Source: Lacticaseibacillus casei DSM 20011 = JCM 1134 = ATCC 393 (GTDB taxonomy: Bacteria; Bacillota; Bacilli; Lactobacillales; Lactobacillaceae). From it: 64,000 nt of DNA. The DNA is taken from NCBI RefSeq assembly GCF_000829055.1, contig NZ_AP012544.1, positions 2,728,001-2,792,000 on the forward strand, written 5' to 3'. The position numbers and the translations under genes are program-made. The notes below the pieces were generated by a model. That model saw only the letters and a program-made list of their open reading frames with translations, was not told the origin of the DNA and searched no databases. Below are positions 9,289-18,332 of the stretch, one piece after another. Within the stretch, counting starts at the first letter, position 1; every line of letters starts with the position of its first letter.

Positions 9289-9324
9289 ACATTGACGTCA
9301 TTACTGTTCCCTTAGAACACCTAA

Positions 9325-9366
9325 AGTATAACACAAAAATTAGCTCTCGTCATGTCCGAGTGCTAA
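9325..9366 (-). promoter_or_regulatory. CIRCE operator (HrcA site) and -10 of hsp20
   Basis: TTAGCTCTC (9340-9348), nine bases, GAGTGCTAA (9358-9366). This matches the CIRCE consensus TTAGCACTC-N9-GAGTGCTAA with one mismatch. On the minus strand TATACT (9325-9330) lies just downstream as a -10, so HrcA would block the promoter. Confidence 0.85.
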
Positions 9367-9434
9367 TTTTGCTCTTCTAACTTTTTGTCAACTCACAGTT
9401 TCTGTCCCCGAAACTGGCAATAGCGATCCGCTAT

Positions 9435-9839
9435 TTAGCAAATCTTGCCGCCCAGGGATTTCATTTCTTCACGCCGCTTGTCATCGGATTGCGGTTTTGC
9501 CGTCACGTGGTTCAGTGTCACCGCGCCGTCTAAAATGCCGCTATCATCGCGCAAAGCTAACGAAGCATTCTTGAAATCAAGCGTTAGCCCGCTGCCGAAA
9601 TAATCTGTCTCCGGATCGCCGGTCGTTAAGTTAAAACCGGCGTCGTTTTCTAGCGGCAGTGCATAATCCTGATCGTCCGTATCCGTCACGACAATTTGGT
9701 ACTTATTGCCAATGGCACAGGAACCGCCTAATTTGGAATACTTACTCGAACCATCATCCAATGCCAGGAACAAATGTTGATCCTTGGCAACATGGTTGTT
9801 CAAATAAGTCACCGCAGCTGGTTTGATCGTGATCTTCAT
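9435..9839 (-). CDS. HesB/IscA-fold iron-sulfur biosynthesis family protein
   Basis: 134 residues, starting MKITIKPAAVTYLNNH at 9839 after AGGATGG; the open frame continues upstream but without a ribosome site. The fold assignment rests on the beta-rich layout with LFLALDDGSSKYSKLGGSC, YQIVVTDTDD and DYFGSGLTLDF, typical of the Fe-S biosynthesis family members of lactobacilli. Only two cysteines are seen, one in GGSC and one at the very C terminus (GGKIC), so the classical three-Cys IscA ligand set is incomplete. The role as an Fe-S carrier is therefore uncertain. A second family member without any Cys lies at 52174-52512. Confidence 0.75.
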   Translation of the reverse strand: MKITIKPAAVTYLNNHVAKDQHLFLALDDGSSKYSKLGGSCAIGNKYQIVVTDTDDQDYALPLENDAGFNLTTGDPETDYFGSGLTLDFKNASLALRDDSGILDGAVTLNHVTAKPQSDDKRREEMKSLGGKIC

Positions 9840-9900
9840 GTTGGACCATCCTTTCAAATACATTGTGCACAACTTATTTACCATCTTTATGGTATCCAGG

Positions 9901-10316
9901 TTGTCCCCAGAAGTCAAATTCCGAGTTTTTCGCAATCAACAACAGGTTGTCCACACGGGTTATCCACATGTGCGTAACTTGACACCCAAAATATAGTATG
10001 AAGAACTGGAATTGACACCAAATAGACGATTCGAAAAATTCAAGTAAAAAATTTTCCGAAAGCAGTCATCCACAGTTTTTAATCGTTCGATTTCACAAAC
10101 TTCAGCGCACCAATCCCGCTCCCACGGCTGGGAACAAACGTTTTGTCACAAGCCAAAAAAGTTTATCCACAAGTTATCCCCAGATCGGTGGCCAACTTAA
10201 TCACACCCGAAAATCTTAGTTATGAACAGTATCCACAGAGTTATCCACAGGTCAATGAGCACTTTTACCAAAAAGTTACCCACTCTTGACAAAACTTTTT
10301 CTTGAACTTTTCCACA
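9901..10316 (+). other. Cluster of DnaA boxes (oriC-like or DnaA-binding region)
   Basis: Exact TTATCCACA boxes occur at 9960-9968, 10163-10171 and 10241-10249. Near matches are TTGTCCCCA 9901-9909, TTGTCCACA 9947-9955, TCATCCACA 10066-10074, TTATCCCCA 10174-10182, GTATCCACA 10229-10237, TTACCCACT 10276-10284 and TTTTCCACA 10308-10316. All ten read in the same direction. An AT-rich stretch lies at about 10020-10057. No dnaA gene is in the window, so this is not a standard dnaA-linked origin. It could be a second origin segment or a DnaA-titrating cluster. Confidence 0.8.
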
Positions 10317-10383
10317 GGTTATTCGCTAAACTTTCGTTAAAATTTTGGGAAACCGCTTCCGACTAACTACGCGATTGAATCGA

Positions 10384-10424
10384 AAAAATTCCCGATCAAG
10401 AACCGAACATTCTCGATCGGGGAT
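10384..10424 (-). terminator. Terminator of htrA
   Basis: On the minus strand CCCGATC / GATCGGG closes a hairpin followed by a run of T, 9 bp beyond the htrA stop. Confidence 0.8.
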
Positions 10425-10432
10425 CTTCTAAT

Positions 10433-11770
10433 TTAATTCTTTAAATCGCTGGTCGTCTGAGTCAGTTTAAATGAAACGGTTTGTTGCTGACCTTCGCGAT
10501 ACACAGTGAGCTTAATCGTATCGCCAACCTTGTGCTTATACAGTTGTGTGTGTAACTCAGCTGTGTTGGTAACATTGACACCATCCAGTGCGGTAATGAC
10601 ATCATACTTCTTCATCCCCGCCGTCTTGGCGCTGCTGCCACTGGTAAAGCCGGCAACCACGACGCCACCGGTGATGCTAGATGGCAATTTCAGGACTGAC
10701 TTTTGCTGTGTGGCAGAAACGGTGGATAAGTCGCGAACCTCAACGCCAAGCGCTGGCCGAACGACTTTGCCGTTTTGTACAAGCTGGTTGATGATCGAAA
10801 CCACTTCGTCACTTGGAATTGCGAAGCCCATGCCTTCGATTGTGGCACTGTCAGAACTGCTGCTGGAACTGCCGGATAGCTTCATCGAGTTAATCCCGAC
10901 GACCTGCCCGGCTAAGTTAATCAGCGGGCCACCGGAATTTCCTGGGTTAATCGCGGCATCAGTCTGAATAACCGTTGCCTGGCCAGTTGTATTGCCGTTG
11001 CTGTCCGTGACATCAATCGTTCGGCTCTTGGCACTGACAATCCCCTGGGTCACGCTGGTCGCGTATTGTGAACCCAGCGGCGAGCCAATCGCTAAGACAG
11101 TCTGCGCAGCTGCAATCTTACTTGAATCGCCAAAACTTGCGACGGTGGTGACCTTGCTGCCATCAATTGTCAGAACTGCTAAATCAGAGGTCGAATCGGT
11201 TCCGACTAAGCTAGCCGTCAACTTGGTGCCATCGCTTAAAATGACTTCAAGTTTATCCGAACCGCTAACCACGTGATTATTCGTGACAATATAGGCTTTG
11301 CCGTCTTTCTTTTGGTAAATCACACCAGAACCTTCGCTGGCTTCTTCAAGGCTTGAAGAGCTGTTACTCGAACTGCTGCTACTTTGTTGGTTACCTTGAC
11401 CAAAAATACCTTCAAGGCCGCCAAAAGTGTCAAGGCCATCGCTGTTACTTTCGGCTTTTTGCATATTCACAACGGAAACAACGGCACCTTTGACTTTAGC
11501 AAAAGCCTGCTCCGATGCACTGCTTTGGTTGACTGAGACATTAGAGATTTTTGTCGTCCCAGCCTTGCCGGAAGTATCGGTCACGCCAAGACTGGCATTG
11601 TGGTTCATCGCCCAGTAGGCGGTCCCGCCACCAACACCGCCACCGATCAAAGCAGCAACCACCGCCACAATCGCAATCAGTTTCCAGCCGCTATTCTTCG
11701 GCTTCTTCGACCCCCGTTGCGGTTGCTGATCTTGTGGTGTCTCTTGAAAATTATGACTTCCATTATCCAT
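10433..11770 (-). CDS. htrA: HtrA/DegP-type serine protease with PDZ domain
   Basis: 445 residues, a surface quality-control protease anchored by one helix at about residues 28-50 after a polar Gln-rich N terminus. A Ser/Gln-rich linker precedes the trypsin-like domain. The triad is visible as His in TNNHVVSG, Asp in TSDLAVL and Ser in NPGNSGGPL. One PDZ domain covers about residues 340-430 (VVVAGFTSGSSAKTAGMKK, DVITALDGVNV). The start has AGGAGG 8 bases upstream. It sits at the end of the wal cluster as in other Firmicutes, but a family 1 repeat separates it from walJ. A perfect 7-4-7 palindrome at 11810-11827 lies upstream and may be an operator. Confidence 0.95.
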   Translation of the reverse strand: MDNGSHNFQETPQDQQPQRGSKKPKNSGWKLIAIVAVVAALIGGGVGGGTAYWAMNHNASLGVTDTSGKAGTTKISNVSVNQSSASEQAFAKVKGAVVSVVNMQKAESNSDGLDTFGGLEGIFGQGNQQSSSSSSNSSSSLEEASEGSGVIYQKKDGKAYIVTNNHVVSGSDKLEVILSDGTKLTASLVGTDSTSDLAVLTIDGSKVTTVASFGDSSKIAAAQTVLAIGSPLGSQYATSVTQGIVSAKSRTIDVTDSNGNTTGQATVIQTDAAINPGNSGGPLINLAGQVVGINSMKLSGSSSSSSDSATIEGMGFAIPSDEVVSIINQLVQNGKVVRPALGVEVRDLSTVSATQQKSVLKLPSSITGGVVVAGFTSGSSAKTAGMKKYDVITALDGVNVTNTAELHTQLYKHKVGDTIKLTVYREGQQQTVSFKLTQTTSDLKN

Positions 11771-11809
11771 AACTTGATCCTCCTTGTGGGCAATTCTAAC
11801 TCACCCTGT

Positions 11810-11827
11810 TTACAATCATTATTGTAA
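11810..11827. promoter_or_regulatory. Palindrome upstream of htrA, possible operator
   Basis: TTACAAT-catt-ATTGTAA, a perfect 7-bp inverted repeat 40 bp before the htrA start. It has no T tract, so a protein-binding site is likelier than a terminator. The regulator is unknown. Confidence 0.4.
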
Positions 11828-11872
11828 GTGGCAATTTTGACAAAATTATGAACAACATAGGGCTTTTTTTAA

Positions 11873-11995
11873 TGAGCGTGAGCCGGCGCGCTTAGAAACC
11901 GGAGTGTAAGTGGCCTCGGGCGTGATGGCCCGAACTTAGGCCATTGCGACCGACGTCCTTACACGCAGGTTTCTGCGCCGGCGAACGCGTTATGG
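11873..11995. repeat. Family 1 long-palindrome repeat between walJ and htrA
   Basis: Full copy with outer stem GCCGGCGC / GCGCCGGC perfectly paired, bounded by TGAGCGTGAG and GAACGCGTTATGG. Confidence 0.85.
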
Positions 11996-12106
11996 CACAC
12001 ATAACACACGTCAAAAAGAAAAAAAGCGGCCAACCCGCAATCTTTTTATGCACAAGTCGTCTGCTTTTTCCTACCAACTGCTATCCGAAACAGTGCACCA
12101 ATCATC

Positions 12107-12898
12107 TCACACAACAAACAATGGATCGGCAATGGCCGGATCAGTATCATAAAGATGAAAATCGTGATCGACCGCGAGCCCTTGTTGTGCCAATAACGAG
12201 GCAACGGTTAAATGAGCCAGCGGTTTATTATTATTATGCGGCGATAGATGCCCAAGATAAATCCGCTTGGTGCGCAAGCCAATCACATCCATCAGCGCAT
12301 CGGCACCGTCCTCATTGGACAAATGCCCTTGATCGCTCAAAATTCGTTGCTTCAACGGCCATGGATAGGGACCGGTCCGCAACATTTCAAGGTCATGATT
12401 GCACTCCATCACATAAGCATCGGCATTACGAATTGTCCCGGCTACTCGATCCGACACATAACCGGTGTCAGTCAGGATCGTGAAGGTTTTGCCATCATGA
12501 TGAAATTGATAAAACTGTGGCGCTGCAGCATCATGCGAAACGCCAAAGCTTTCAACATCCAGATCGCCTAAAGTCAGCGTTGCGCCCATATCAAAAAGCC
12601 GCAACTGATCTTCTGGAATCTTACCGACACTTTTTGGTAGCGCCGCAAACGTCTTGGCATTGGCGTACACACTAATTTGCGGATAACGTCGCGCCAAAAC
12701 GCCGACACCGCGCACATGATCGCTATGTTCGTGCGTGATGAAAACACTGTCCACATCGGTCAGATCCCGCCCGATGCTTTGCATGAGCTTTTCAATTTTC
12801 TTACCGGACAAGCCGGCATCAACCAACACCTTGTGACCAGGCGTTTCAATATAGGTTGCGTTACCGGAACTGCTGCTGGCAAGGACACTGACACGCAT
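12107..12898 (-). CDS. walJ: Metallo-beta-lactamase-fold hydrolase WalJ (YycJ)
   Basis: 263 residues. The metal-binding motif THEHSDHVRG lies near residue 60, with further ligands in SHDAAAP, CNHDLEM and YLGHLSPHN, as in the YycJ branch of MBL exonuclease-like proteins. The family start MRVSVLASSSSGN points to 12898. An in-frame ATG at 12925 overlaps a GGGAG site and is an alternative. It is the fifth wal gene, transcribed after walI. It has been linked in other species to DNA repair or cell-wall/replication coordination. Enzymatic substrate is not known from the sequence. Confidence 0.92.
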   Translation of the reverse strand: MRVSVLASSSSGNATYIETPGHKVLVDAGLSGKKIEKLMQSIGRDLTDVDSVFITHEHSDHVRGVGVLARRYPQISVYANAKTFAALPKSVGKIPEDQLRLFDMGATLTLGDLDVESFGVSHDAAAPQFYQFHHDGKTFTILTDTGYVSDRVAGTIRNADAYVMECNHDLEMLRTGPYPWPLKQRILSDQGHLSNEDGADALMDVIGLRTKRIYLGHLSPHNNNKPLAHLTVASLLAQQGLAVDHDFHLYDTDPAIADPLFVV

Positions 12899-12993
12899 CC
12901 CAAAATCTTCGCCCGCGATCAACATCTCCCAACTTTACCATTCGGCCGACTGTCCATTTTGGCAACCAGCCGTTATCGCTTTACATTCTAACA

Positions 12994-13767
12994 CTAATTG
13001 TCACTGCGATTCTTCATAACCGTTCGCGTAATCGCATTGACACGTTTAACCGTCACATTTCCGGTTGCCCGATTTTTAACGCCAATGTACCAGGCGGGCA
13101 CATAAACCGTGCTGCCTTTTGCGTCAAGTAGGTAACTATAGGCTAATTTAGTCGAAACAATCGCCGAATTGTTTGGAATGTCATTGTCCCGATACAGGGC
13201 AATCACGGCGTCCTGCTCACTCATTAAATTCAAGCGATCCCGTAACACGCTCAACTTGGACAGGTAGGTCTGTGTGTAGCTTACCAGGCGATTATCGTTA
13301 ACATGTAAAGTGACCGCTGCACGCCGATCATAAATTAACCCGGCTTTAGGATGCTGAGCAAAGACGATTCGCTCATCGTTAGAAAGCGCCGGCGCATATT
13401 CGTACTCTTTGCCGTGATAGACGTTGTTTTTAACAAACGTGGCCAGCTGCTGTTGTTCCTGGTTTTTCTTCAAGGTAATCGGTTCATCCAAGCTTGCCTG
13501 CAGCTCTTGATAGTCACCTTCGCTAATCGTCACCTGCTGCTTCACAAGCAGACTCCGCGCCGCTGACAAGGCGGTGTTAGCTTGGCTGGCAAGGTAATCG
13601 CCTTGAGGTGTCTTTTTGCTCAAATGCGGCAACTTAATCTGATCGCGGGTAATGTCAGTAATCGTCGCCAGATCGACTTGCTGCACCTGAAAATAGCTGA
13701 TGCCCAGAAAAATATTCAAGCCAACGAAGACAACCAGAAAGATCCATTCAATTCGTCGAAAATCCAC
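12994..13767 (-). CDS. walI: WalK-regulating membrane protein WalI (YycI)
   Basis: 257 residues with a GTG start 7 bases after GGAGG. One N-terminal membrane helix (about 7-26, WIFLVVFVGLNIFLG) and a long extracellular domain, the layout of YycI. With WalH it forms a membrane complex with the WalK kinase and tunes its activity. The gene lies between walH and walJ in the conserved order. A truncated family 1 repeat fills the short gap to walH. Confidence 0.93.
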   Translation of the reverse strand: MDFRRIEWIFLVVFVGLNIFLGISYFQVQQVDLATITDITRDQIKLPHLSKKTPQGDYLASQANTALSAARSLLVKQQVTISEGDYQELQASLDEPITLKKNQEQQQLATFVKNNVYHGKEYEYAPALSNDERIVFAQHPKAGLIYDRRAAVTLHVNDNRLVSYTQTYLSKLSVLRDRLNLMSEQDAVIALYRDNDIPNNSAIVSTKLAYSYLLDAKGSTVYVPAWYIGVKNRATGNVTVKRVNAITRTVMKNRSDN

Positions 13768-13783
13768 AGTACTCGCCTCCTAA

Positions 13784-13828
13784 GCTGAGCGTGAACCAGC
13801 CCGGTTAGAAACCGGAGTGTAGGGCTCC
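13784..13828. repeat. Half family 1 repeat between walH and walI
   Basis: Only the left arm remains (GAGCGTGAACCAGCCCGGTT through GGAGTGTAGGG), ending at the walH stop. Confidence 0.7.
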
Positions 13829-13830
13829 AG

Positions 13831-15240
13831 TCACTGCGACGCCCCCGAATCACTCGAACTGCCGGCTGTCGCATCATTGCTTGGGGTTGCCGTTTGGCTG
13901 CTAGCAGCACTGGCAGAAGATGCGCTGCTATGATTCAACCAACTTTGATAGTCGCGATACTCACCTTTCATCTCGACATAATAAGTCGGCTGCAGATCAA
14001 CCACCTGCTGATCATTACTGCTGCCGATCCACTGATAGCCAATCAGAATATCCGTAATCTGACTCGCCCGGTAACCTGCCGCCACCAACTGATCCACGAT
14101 AGTAGCAGTTGCCGGCAAGGTTTGCGCCGGCTGGTTCGTTGGAATCGGCACCGTCAAATTGGTATTGGAAAAATTAATCTCCTCGGACGTTTGGGTGTAC
14201 CGAACTCTCACGTCGCCTTTTTGATCGGCATTAAAAATCGGGAACCCTTGCGCATACGTTTTATAAATGACAGAACCGCGACTCGCATCATACTGGAAAT
14301 ACCGCATGCTGGACAGATTCGTCATCTGCAAGGCACTAAGCCCTTTGAATGTTGCATGGAAGAAATTAGCTAGGCCATTATTGGGAAAGGCTGCCGCATA
14401 ATTTTCAAACTCAATGGCCCCGGTCGTCGAATCAGCGGTCATCCGGCGGGTCGATCCGGCCGTATACAGCGTACTATCACCAATTTCACGGGCATCCACA
14501 TTGCTGGCTGTCTTAGACGGCATCAACAAGGAAACATAATAATTGGCACTTTGTTGATCCATCAAATACGCATACGGCTGCAACTTAATCGGCTGGGTGA
14601 AAAAGGCAACCTCATTACCGCTCAACCGTTTTTCTTCAATTGGGAAAGCCTTGGTGGAGCGCTTTTTAACAAGATTTTCTAACTGCCCTGTCGTCACATT
14701 CGTTAGCTTCGCTTCATAAACCGTGCGCGTTGCGTCATTAATGAACGTCAGACGATTAGCACCGGTCTCCAGATTCAACAGGATGCGATTAAAATGAAAG
14801 TCTGATGACTTGAGGTTTGGCTGTTTGTTGAAATACCACTGTTCAAACTGCTTAAAGCTCATCACATCTTGGTAAATCAGCTGTAAACTGTCGTCCTGCT
14901 GCAAATAATTGTCATAGTTAGTCGAAGAAACCTTGCCAATCGTTTTGATTTTCGTCATGTGCCAATCAGCCATAGTTTGGCGTACCTGGCGACTCATATT
15001 GGCATTGGCTTCCATCAGCAACTGCTTCTGCCCGCCATGCGTGTAGTAAACCTGATTCGGCAGATAAATAGTGCCTTCCAGTTTTTTAACGTTCGGATCG
15101 TTCTCAGTCGTCACCTGCACATTCGATGTGTTCCGCCGCTCCTGCCGTGAAGGGTTCCGCCAAATTAGCGACGTGAAGACGAAGCTCAAGATGACCATGG
15201 CAATCAGGCTAACCCGCAAAATCCAATTACTAAGCTTCAT
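13831..15240 (-). CDS. walH: WalK-regulating membrane protein WalH (YycH)
   Basis: 469 residues. The start at 15240 (MKLSNWILRV) is 9 bases after GGAGGGG; MTGMKL at 15249 is too close to that site. One membrane helix at about 5-25, then a large extracellular region typical of YycH, ending in a Ser/Ala-rich low-complexity tail (SSASSASAASS). Its first codons overlap the end of walK by about 11 bp, which implies translational coupling. In Firmicutes YycH and YycI together modulate the essential WalKR system for cell-wall metabolism. The Ser-rich tail looks lineage-specific. Confidence 0.93.
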   Translation of the reverse strand: MKLSNWILRVSLIAMVILSFVFTSLIWRNPSRQERRNTSNVQVTTENDPNVKKLEGTIYLPNQVYYTHGGQKQLLMEANANMSRQVRQTMADWHMTKIKTIGKVSSTNYDNYLQQDDSLQLIYQDVMSFKQFEQWYFNKQPNLKSSDFHFNRILLNLETGANRLTFINDATRTVYEAKLTNVTTGQLENLVKKRSTKAFPIEEKRLSGNEVAFFTQPIKLQPYAYLMDQQSANYYVSLLMPSKTASNVDAREIGDSTLYTAGSTRRMTADSTTGAIEFENYAAAFPNNGLANFFHATFKGLSALQMTNLSSMRYFQYDASRGSVIYKTYAQGFPIFNADQKGDVRVRYTQTSEEINFSNTNLTVPIPTNQPAQTLPATATIVDQLVAAGYRASQITDILIGYQWIGSSNDQQVVDLQPTYYVEMKGEYRDYQSWLNHSSASSASAASSQTATPSNDATAGSSSDSGASQ

Positions 15241-17140
15241 CCCAGTCATCCCCTCCGTCTGTGATCGGTTCGTAAGGCAATGAAATATAGAAGGTACTGC
15301 CGCGACCCTCTTGGGAATCAACCCAGATGCGGCCATGCAAGGCTTCAACAACTTCCTTGGAAATCGCCAAACCTAAGCCGGTACCGCCTTGTTTGCGTGA
15401 GCGCGCCTTGTCGACCCGATAGAAGCGGTCGAAAATTTTGCCCAGATCCTGGCGCGGAATACCCAGACCCTGGTCGCTGATGGACAAAATCACGTGGTCA
15501 TGCGTCTGGAACAGCCGAGCCGTGATCACACCGCCATCCGGACTGTACTTAATCGCGTTATTCATAATGTTATCGATCACTTGCATGAACTTATCGGTAT
15601 CAATTTCAACCCAAAGATCTTCATTGGTAATTTCCCGTTTAATCGAATAGCGTTTCTTATGGCCATCAGGCTGCGGCAACGGCTGGGCAGTTCGCGCCTC
15701 ACCAGTGTGTTCGTTGTCGGTCTTGAGCATCATGTCAAAGCGATCCAGTACATAATTGAAGAATTCGTTGAGATTAACGGTCTCCAGATTAAATTTACTG
15801 GTGCCGGAATCCAGTCGGGACAGGCTCAGCAAGTCGTTAATCATCCGAATCATGCGATCTGTTTCCTCTTGGGTCACGTTCAGAAAACGCGGTGCCAACT
15901 TCGGATCTTTCCAGGCCCCATCACTCAGAGCTTCAATGTAACTGCGTACCGACGTCAGCGGCGTCCGCAACTCGTGCGAGACATTCGAGACAAATTCCTT
16001 CCGATCGCGATCAATCTTTTGCTGCTCGGTAACATCATGCAAAACCGCAACTAAGCCGGAAATAAAGCCAGTTTCGCGTTGAATCAGGCTAAAATCCACC
16101 CGCAAAATCAGGTCATGATCCATTTTTTCTGAAAAATCGAGTAACAACTCGGTTTGGTGTTCCAGTAAATCACGTAAGGTGTAATCCTTGGCAATATTGA
16201 GCAGTTTCAAAATCGAGACGCCGATGACATCCTCATTTTTGGTGTTGAGGAAGTTTAAGGCCGTCTGGTTGATGATAATGACGTTACCACGGCGATCCGT
16301 CGCAATCACGCCATCGGTCATATGCGCCAGCACACTGTCCAAGCGCCGGCGCTCCGCCTCAGATGCTTCCTGGGCTTCTTCAACCCGGACACTCAGATTA
16401 TTGACCGCAACTGCCAACTGACCGAGTTCATCCTGCCCATAAATCCGTACTTGCCCGGAATAGTCACCGCGGGCCATGCGAATCGCCTGCTTCTTCATTT
16501 CGTCGATCGGCCGGGTAATCGCCCGGCTAATGACAATCGAAAGCAGTGTACCCAGTAAACCGGCAACCAAACTGGAGATCAGGAAAATGCCGACAATCTT
16601 ATTGATGCTGTCATAGGCCTGTTCCATGGATGCCGAAATCGCAATCGCGCCGATGACCGAGTTGTTGTCACCGGTGGCATTCGGATTCTTAATTGGAATC
16701 ACTTTGTAATAAGTCGAACCGGTTCGATCGCGATACTCATAACCTTCATACTGTTGGCCTGAGTACAGCGTATTTTTAATGTTGGAATTAGCCGACTTCT
16801 GGCCTACATTGGTCTGGGCATTAATGTCACTGTCGCCGCGAATCGTCCCTTTTGAATCCACCACTTGTAAATCAGCTGAGTTGGCAATATCTGCTTGGCT
16901 CAGCGTGCTTTTGATATCATCATTGGCATTATCCGTATCAGTGCGCAACAAATCCGCGGCCAGTTTATCCTGAATATAGCTGTCCACGTTCACGCTTGTT
17001 TTAAACTGATCGATGTTTTGTTGCTCCAGGGTCTTCACAAAATAGGCCCCGATCATTTCCAGCGTCACGACCAGCAAAAGAATAAAGACGATCGCGATTT
17101 TAAAATGAATCGACTGAAAGAAGCGAATCTTTTTATTCAA
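15230..17140 (-). CDS. walK: Sensor histidine kinase WalK (YycG)
   Basis: 636 residues, starting with TTG after AGGA. Layout: membrane helix at about 14-34, extracellular Cache-like domain, second helix at about 183-203, HAMP (ISRAITRPIDEMKKQA), PAS (DGVIATDRRGNVIIIN), HisKA with H-box FVSNVSHELRTPLTS, and an ATPase domain with N box (DNIMNNAIKYSPDGG), G1 (ISDQGLGIP) and G2 (GGTGLGLAI). It phosphorylates WalR and controls autolysins and wall growth, essential in many Firmicutes. The gene is 15 bp after walR. Confidence 0.97.
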   Translation of the reverse strand: MNKKIRFFQSIHFKIAIVFILLLVVTLEMIGAYFVKTLEQQNIDQFKTSVNVDSYIQDKLAADLLRTDTDNANDDIKSTLSQADIANSADLQVVDSKGTIRGDSDINAQTNVGQKSANSNIKNTLYSGQQYEGYEYRDRTGSTYYKVIPIKNPNATGDNNSVIGAIAISASMEQAYDSINKIVGIFLISSLVAGLLGTLLSIVISRAITRPIDEMKKQAIRMARGDYSGQVRIYGQDELGQLAVAVNNLSVRVEEAQEASEAERRRLDSVLAHMTDGVIATDRRGNVIIINQTALNFLNTKNEDVIGVSILKLLNIAKDYTLRDLLEHQTELLLDFSEKMDHDLILRVDFSLIQRETGFISGLVAVLHDVTEQQKIDRDRKEFVSNVSHELRTPLTSVRSYIEALSDGAWKDPKLAPRFLNVTQEETDRMIRMINDLLSLSRLDSGTSKFNLETVNLNEFFNYVLDRFDMMLKTDNEHTGEARTAQPLPQPDGHKKRYSIKREITNEDLWVEIDTDKFMQVIDNIMNNAIKYSPDGGVITARLFQTHDHVILSISDQGLGIPRQDLGKIFDRFYRVDKARSRKQGGTGLGLAISKEVVEALHGRIWVDSQEGRGSTFYISLPYEPITDGGDDWDEA

Positions 17141-17155
17141 CAGTGCTGTTCCTAA

Positions 17156-17869
17156 TTATTCAGCATCCGGATTCCGCAAATAATAGCCAACGCCGCGCCG
17201 GGTCACCAGCCATTCCGGATGGGACGGATTATCCTCGATTTTTTCGCGCAACCGCCGAACGGTCACGTCAACTGTCCGGACATCACCAAAATAATCGTAA
17301 CCCCAGACGGTTTGCAGTAAATGTTCCCGGGTCATGACCTGACCCAAATGGCGCGCTAAATAGTGCAGCAATTCAAACTCGCGGTGCGTCAGTTCGATAT
17401 TTTCGCCACGTTTCGAAACCGCATAGGCATCCGGATGAATCGTCAGATCGCCGACTTGCAGTTCACGATTGGCCTCATCCTCTTCGTTATTGGCGGCACT
17501 TGATGCTGAGGTTCGCCGCAAATTGGCTTTCACGCGCGCAACCAGCTCACGGTTGGAAAATGGTTTGGTGACATAATCATCCGCACCAAGTTCCAGTCCC
17601 AAGACCTTATCAATTTCGGAATCTTTTGCAGTCAGCATAATAATCGGTGTGTCATGTTCTTTACGAATTTGTCGGGCGACTTCAAGCCCATCGATTTTCG
17701 GTAACATCAGGTCAAGTAAAATCAAATCGGGTGATTCTGATTCAACTTTCTTTAAGGCTTCTTCGCCATCATAAGCGGTTACGACATCGTAACCTTCTTT
17801 ATCCAAATTAAACTTGACGATATCTGAGATCGGCTTCTCATCGTCAACGACCAAGATTTTTTTCGCCAT
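17156..17869 (-). CDS. walR: Response regulator WalR (YycF)
   Basis: 237 residues, OmpR/PhoB type. The receiver domain shows KKILVVDDE, the phospho-acceptor Asp in [10 protein letters not shown], and the Thr/Lys switch residues in MLTAK and VTKPF. The C-terminal winged helix ([33 protein letters not shown]) is nearly invariant among WalR proteins. Start chosen at 17869 because GGAGGG is 7 bases away; an adjacent ATG at 17872 is only 4 away. First gene of the cluster; a TATACT box lies about 35 bp upstream. Confidence 0.97.
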   Translation of the reverse strand: MAKKILVVDDEKPISDIVKFNLDKEGYDVVTAYDGEEALKKVESESPDLILLDLMLPKIDGLEVARQIRKEHDTPIIMLTAKDSEIDKVLGLELGADDYVTKPFSNRELVARVKANLRRTSASSAANNEEDEANRELQVGDLTIHPDAYAVSKRGENIELTHREFELLHYLARHLGQVMTREHLLQTVWGYDYFGDVRTVDVTVRRLREKIEDNPSHPEWLVTRRGVGYYLRNPDAE

Positions 17870-18061
17870 CATCGGCCCTCCTTGGTTTAATATACTCTTC
17901 TATAGTATAACGGTTTTGTAAGACGAGTGCGACCCGCCTGCTGTGAGGCAGCGGCAACTCGCGTCAAAGCCGCTTCTGTCGCTTGTTTTGCCCTATTTTT
18001 AAATTTCGCAAAAGTTGACGTCTGCCCCTTGTTTCGGGCGGTATGCGCCGCCTCACGCTCA

Positions 18062-18186
18062 CCATAACGCGTTCCCTCGGCGCAGAAGTCTGCGTGTAAG
18101 GACCTTGGTCGCAATGGCCTAAGCCCGGACCATCACGCCCAAGGCCACTTACACTCCGGTTTCTAACCAGGCTGGCTCACGCTCAC
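18062..18186. repeat. Family 1 long-palindrome repeat upstream of walR
   Basis: Full copy, first of two in tandem between walR and the hydrolase. The region 17870-18061 otherwise holds only the walR promoter. Confidence 0.85.
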
Positions 18187-18191
18187 TTTCT

Positions 18192-18312
18192 TTAACGCGT
18201 TCCCCAGCGCAGAAGTCTGCGTGTAAGGACCTTGGTCGCAATGGCCTAAGCCCGGGCCATCACGCCCAAGGCCGCTTACACTCCGACTTCTAACCGCGCC
18301 GGCTCACGCTCA
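18192..18312. repeat. Family 1 long-palindrome repeat upstream of the hydrolase
   Basis: Second tandem copy; its end is 8 bp from the AGGAGG of the hydrolase gene, so the element lies in that gene's leader. Confidence 0.85.
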
Positions 18313-18332
18313 CTTTCTTTAGGAGGTTCCCT

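Noticed and set aside
9901..10316. Calling the DnaA-box cluster the chromosomal origin
   Set aside because: No dnaA, dnaN or rpmH in the window and no skew can be computed here; kept as a DnaA-binding region only.
18000..18114. Minus-strand frame upstream of walR running through family 1 repeat sequence
   Set aside because: Repeat arms are open in several frames by composition and the same peptide (RSLHADFC) appears at other copies; not a gene.
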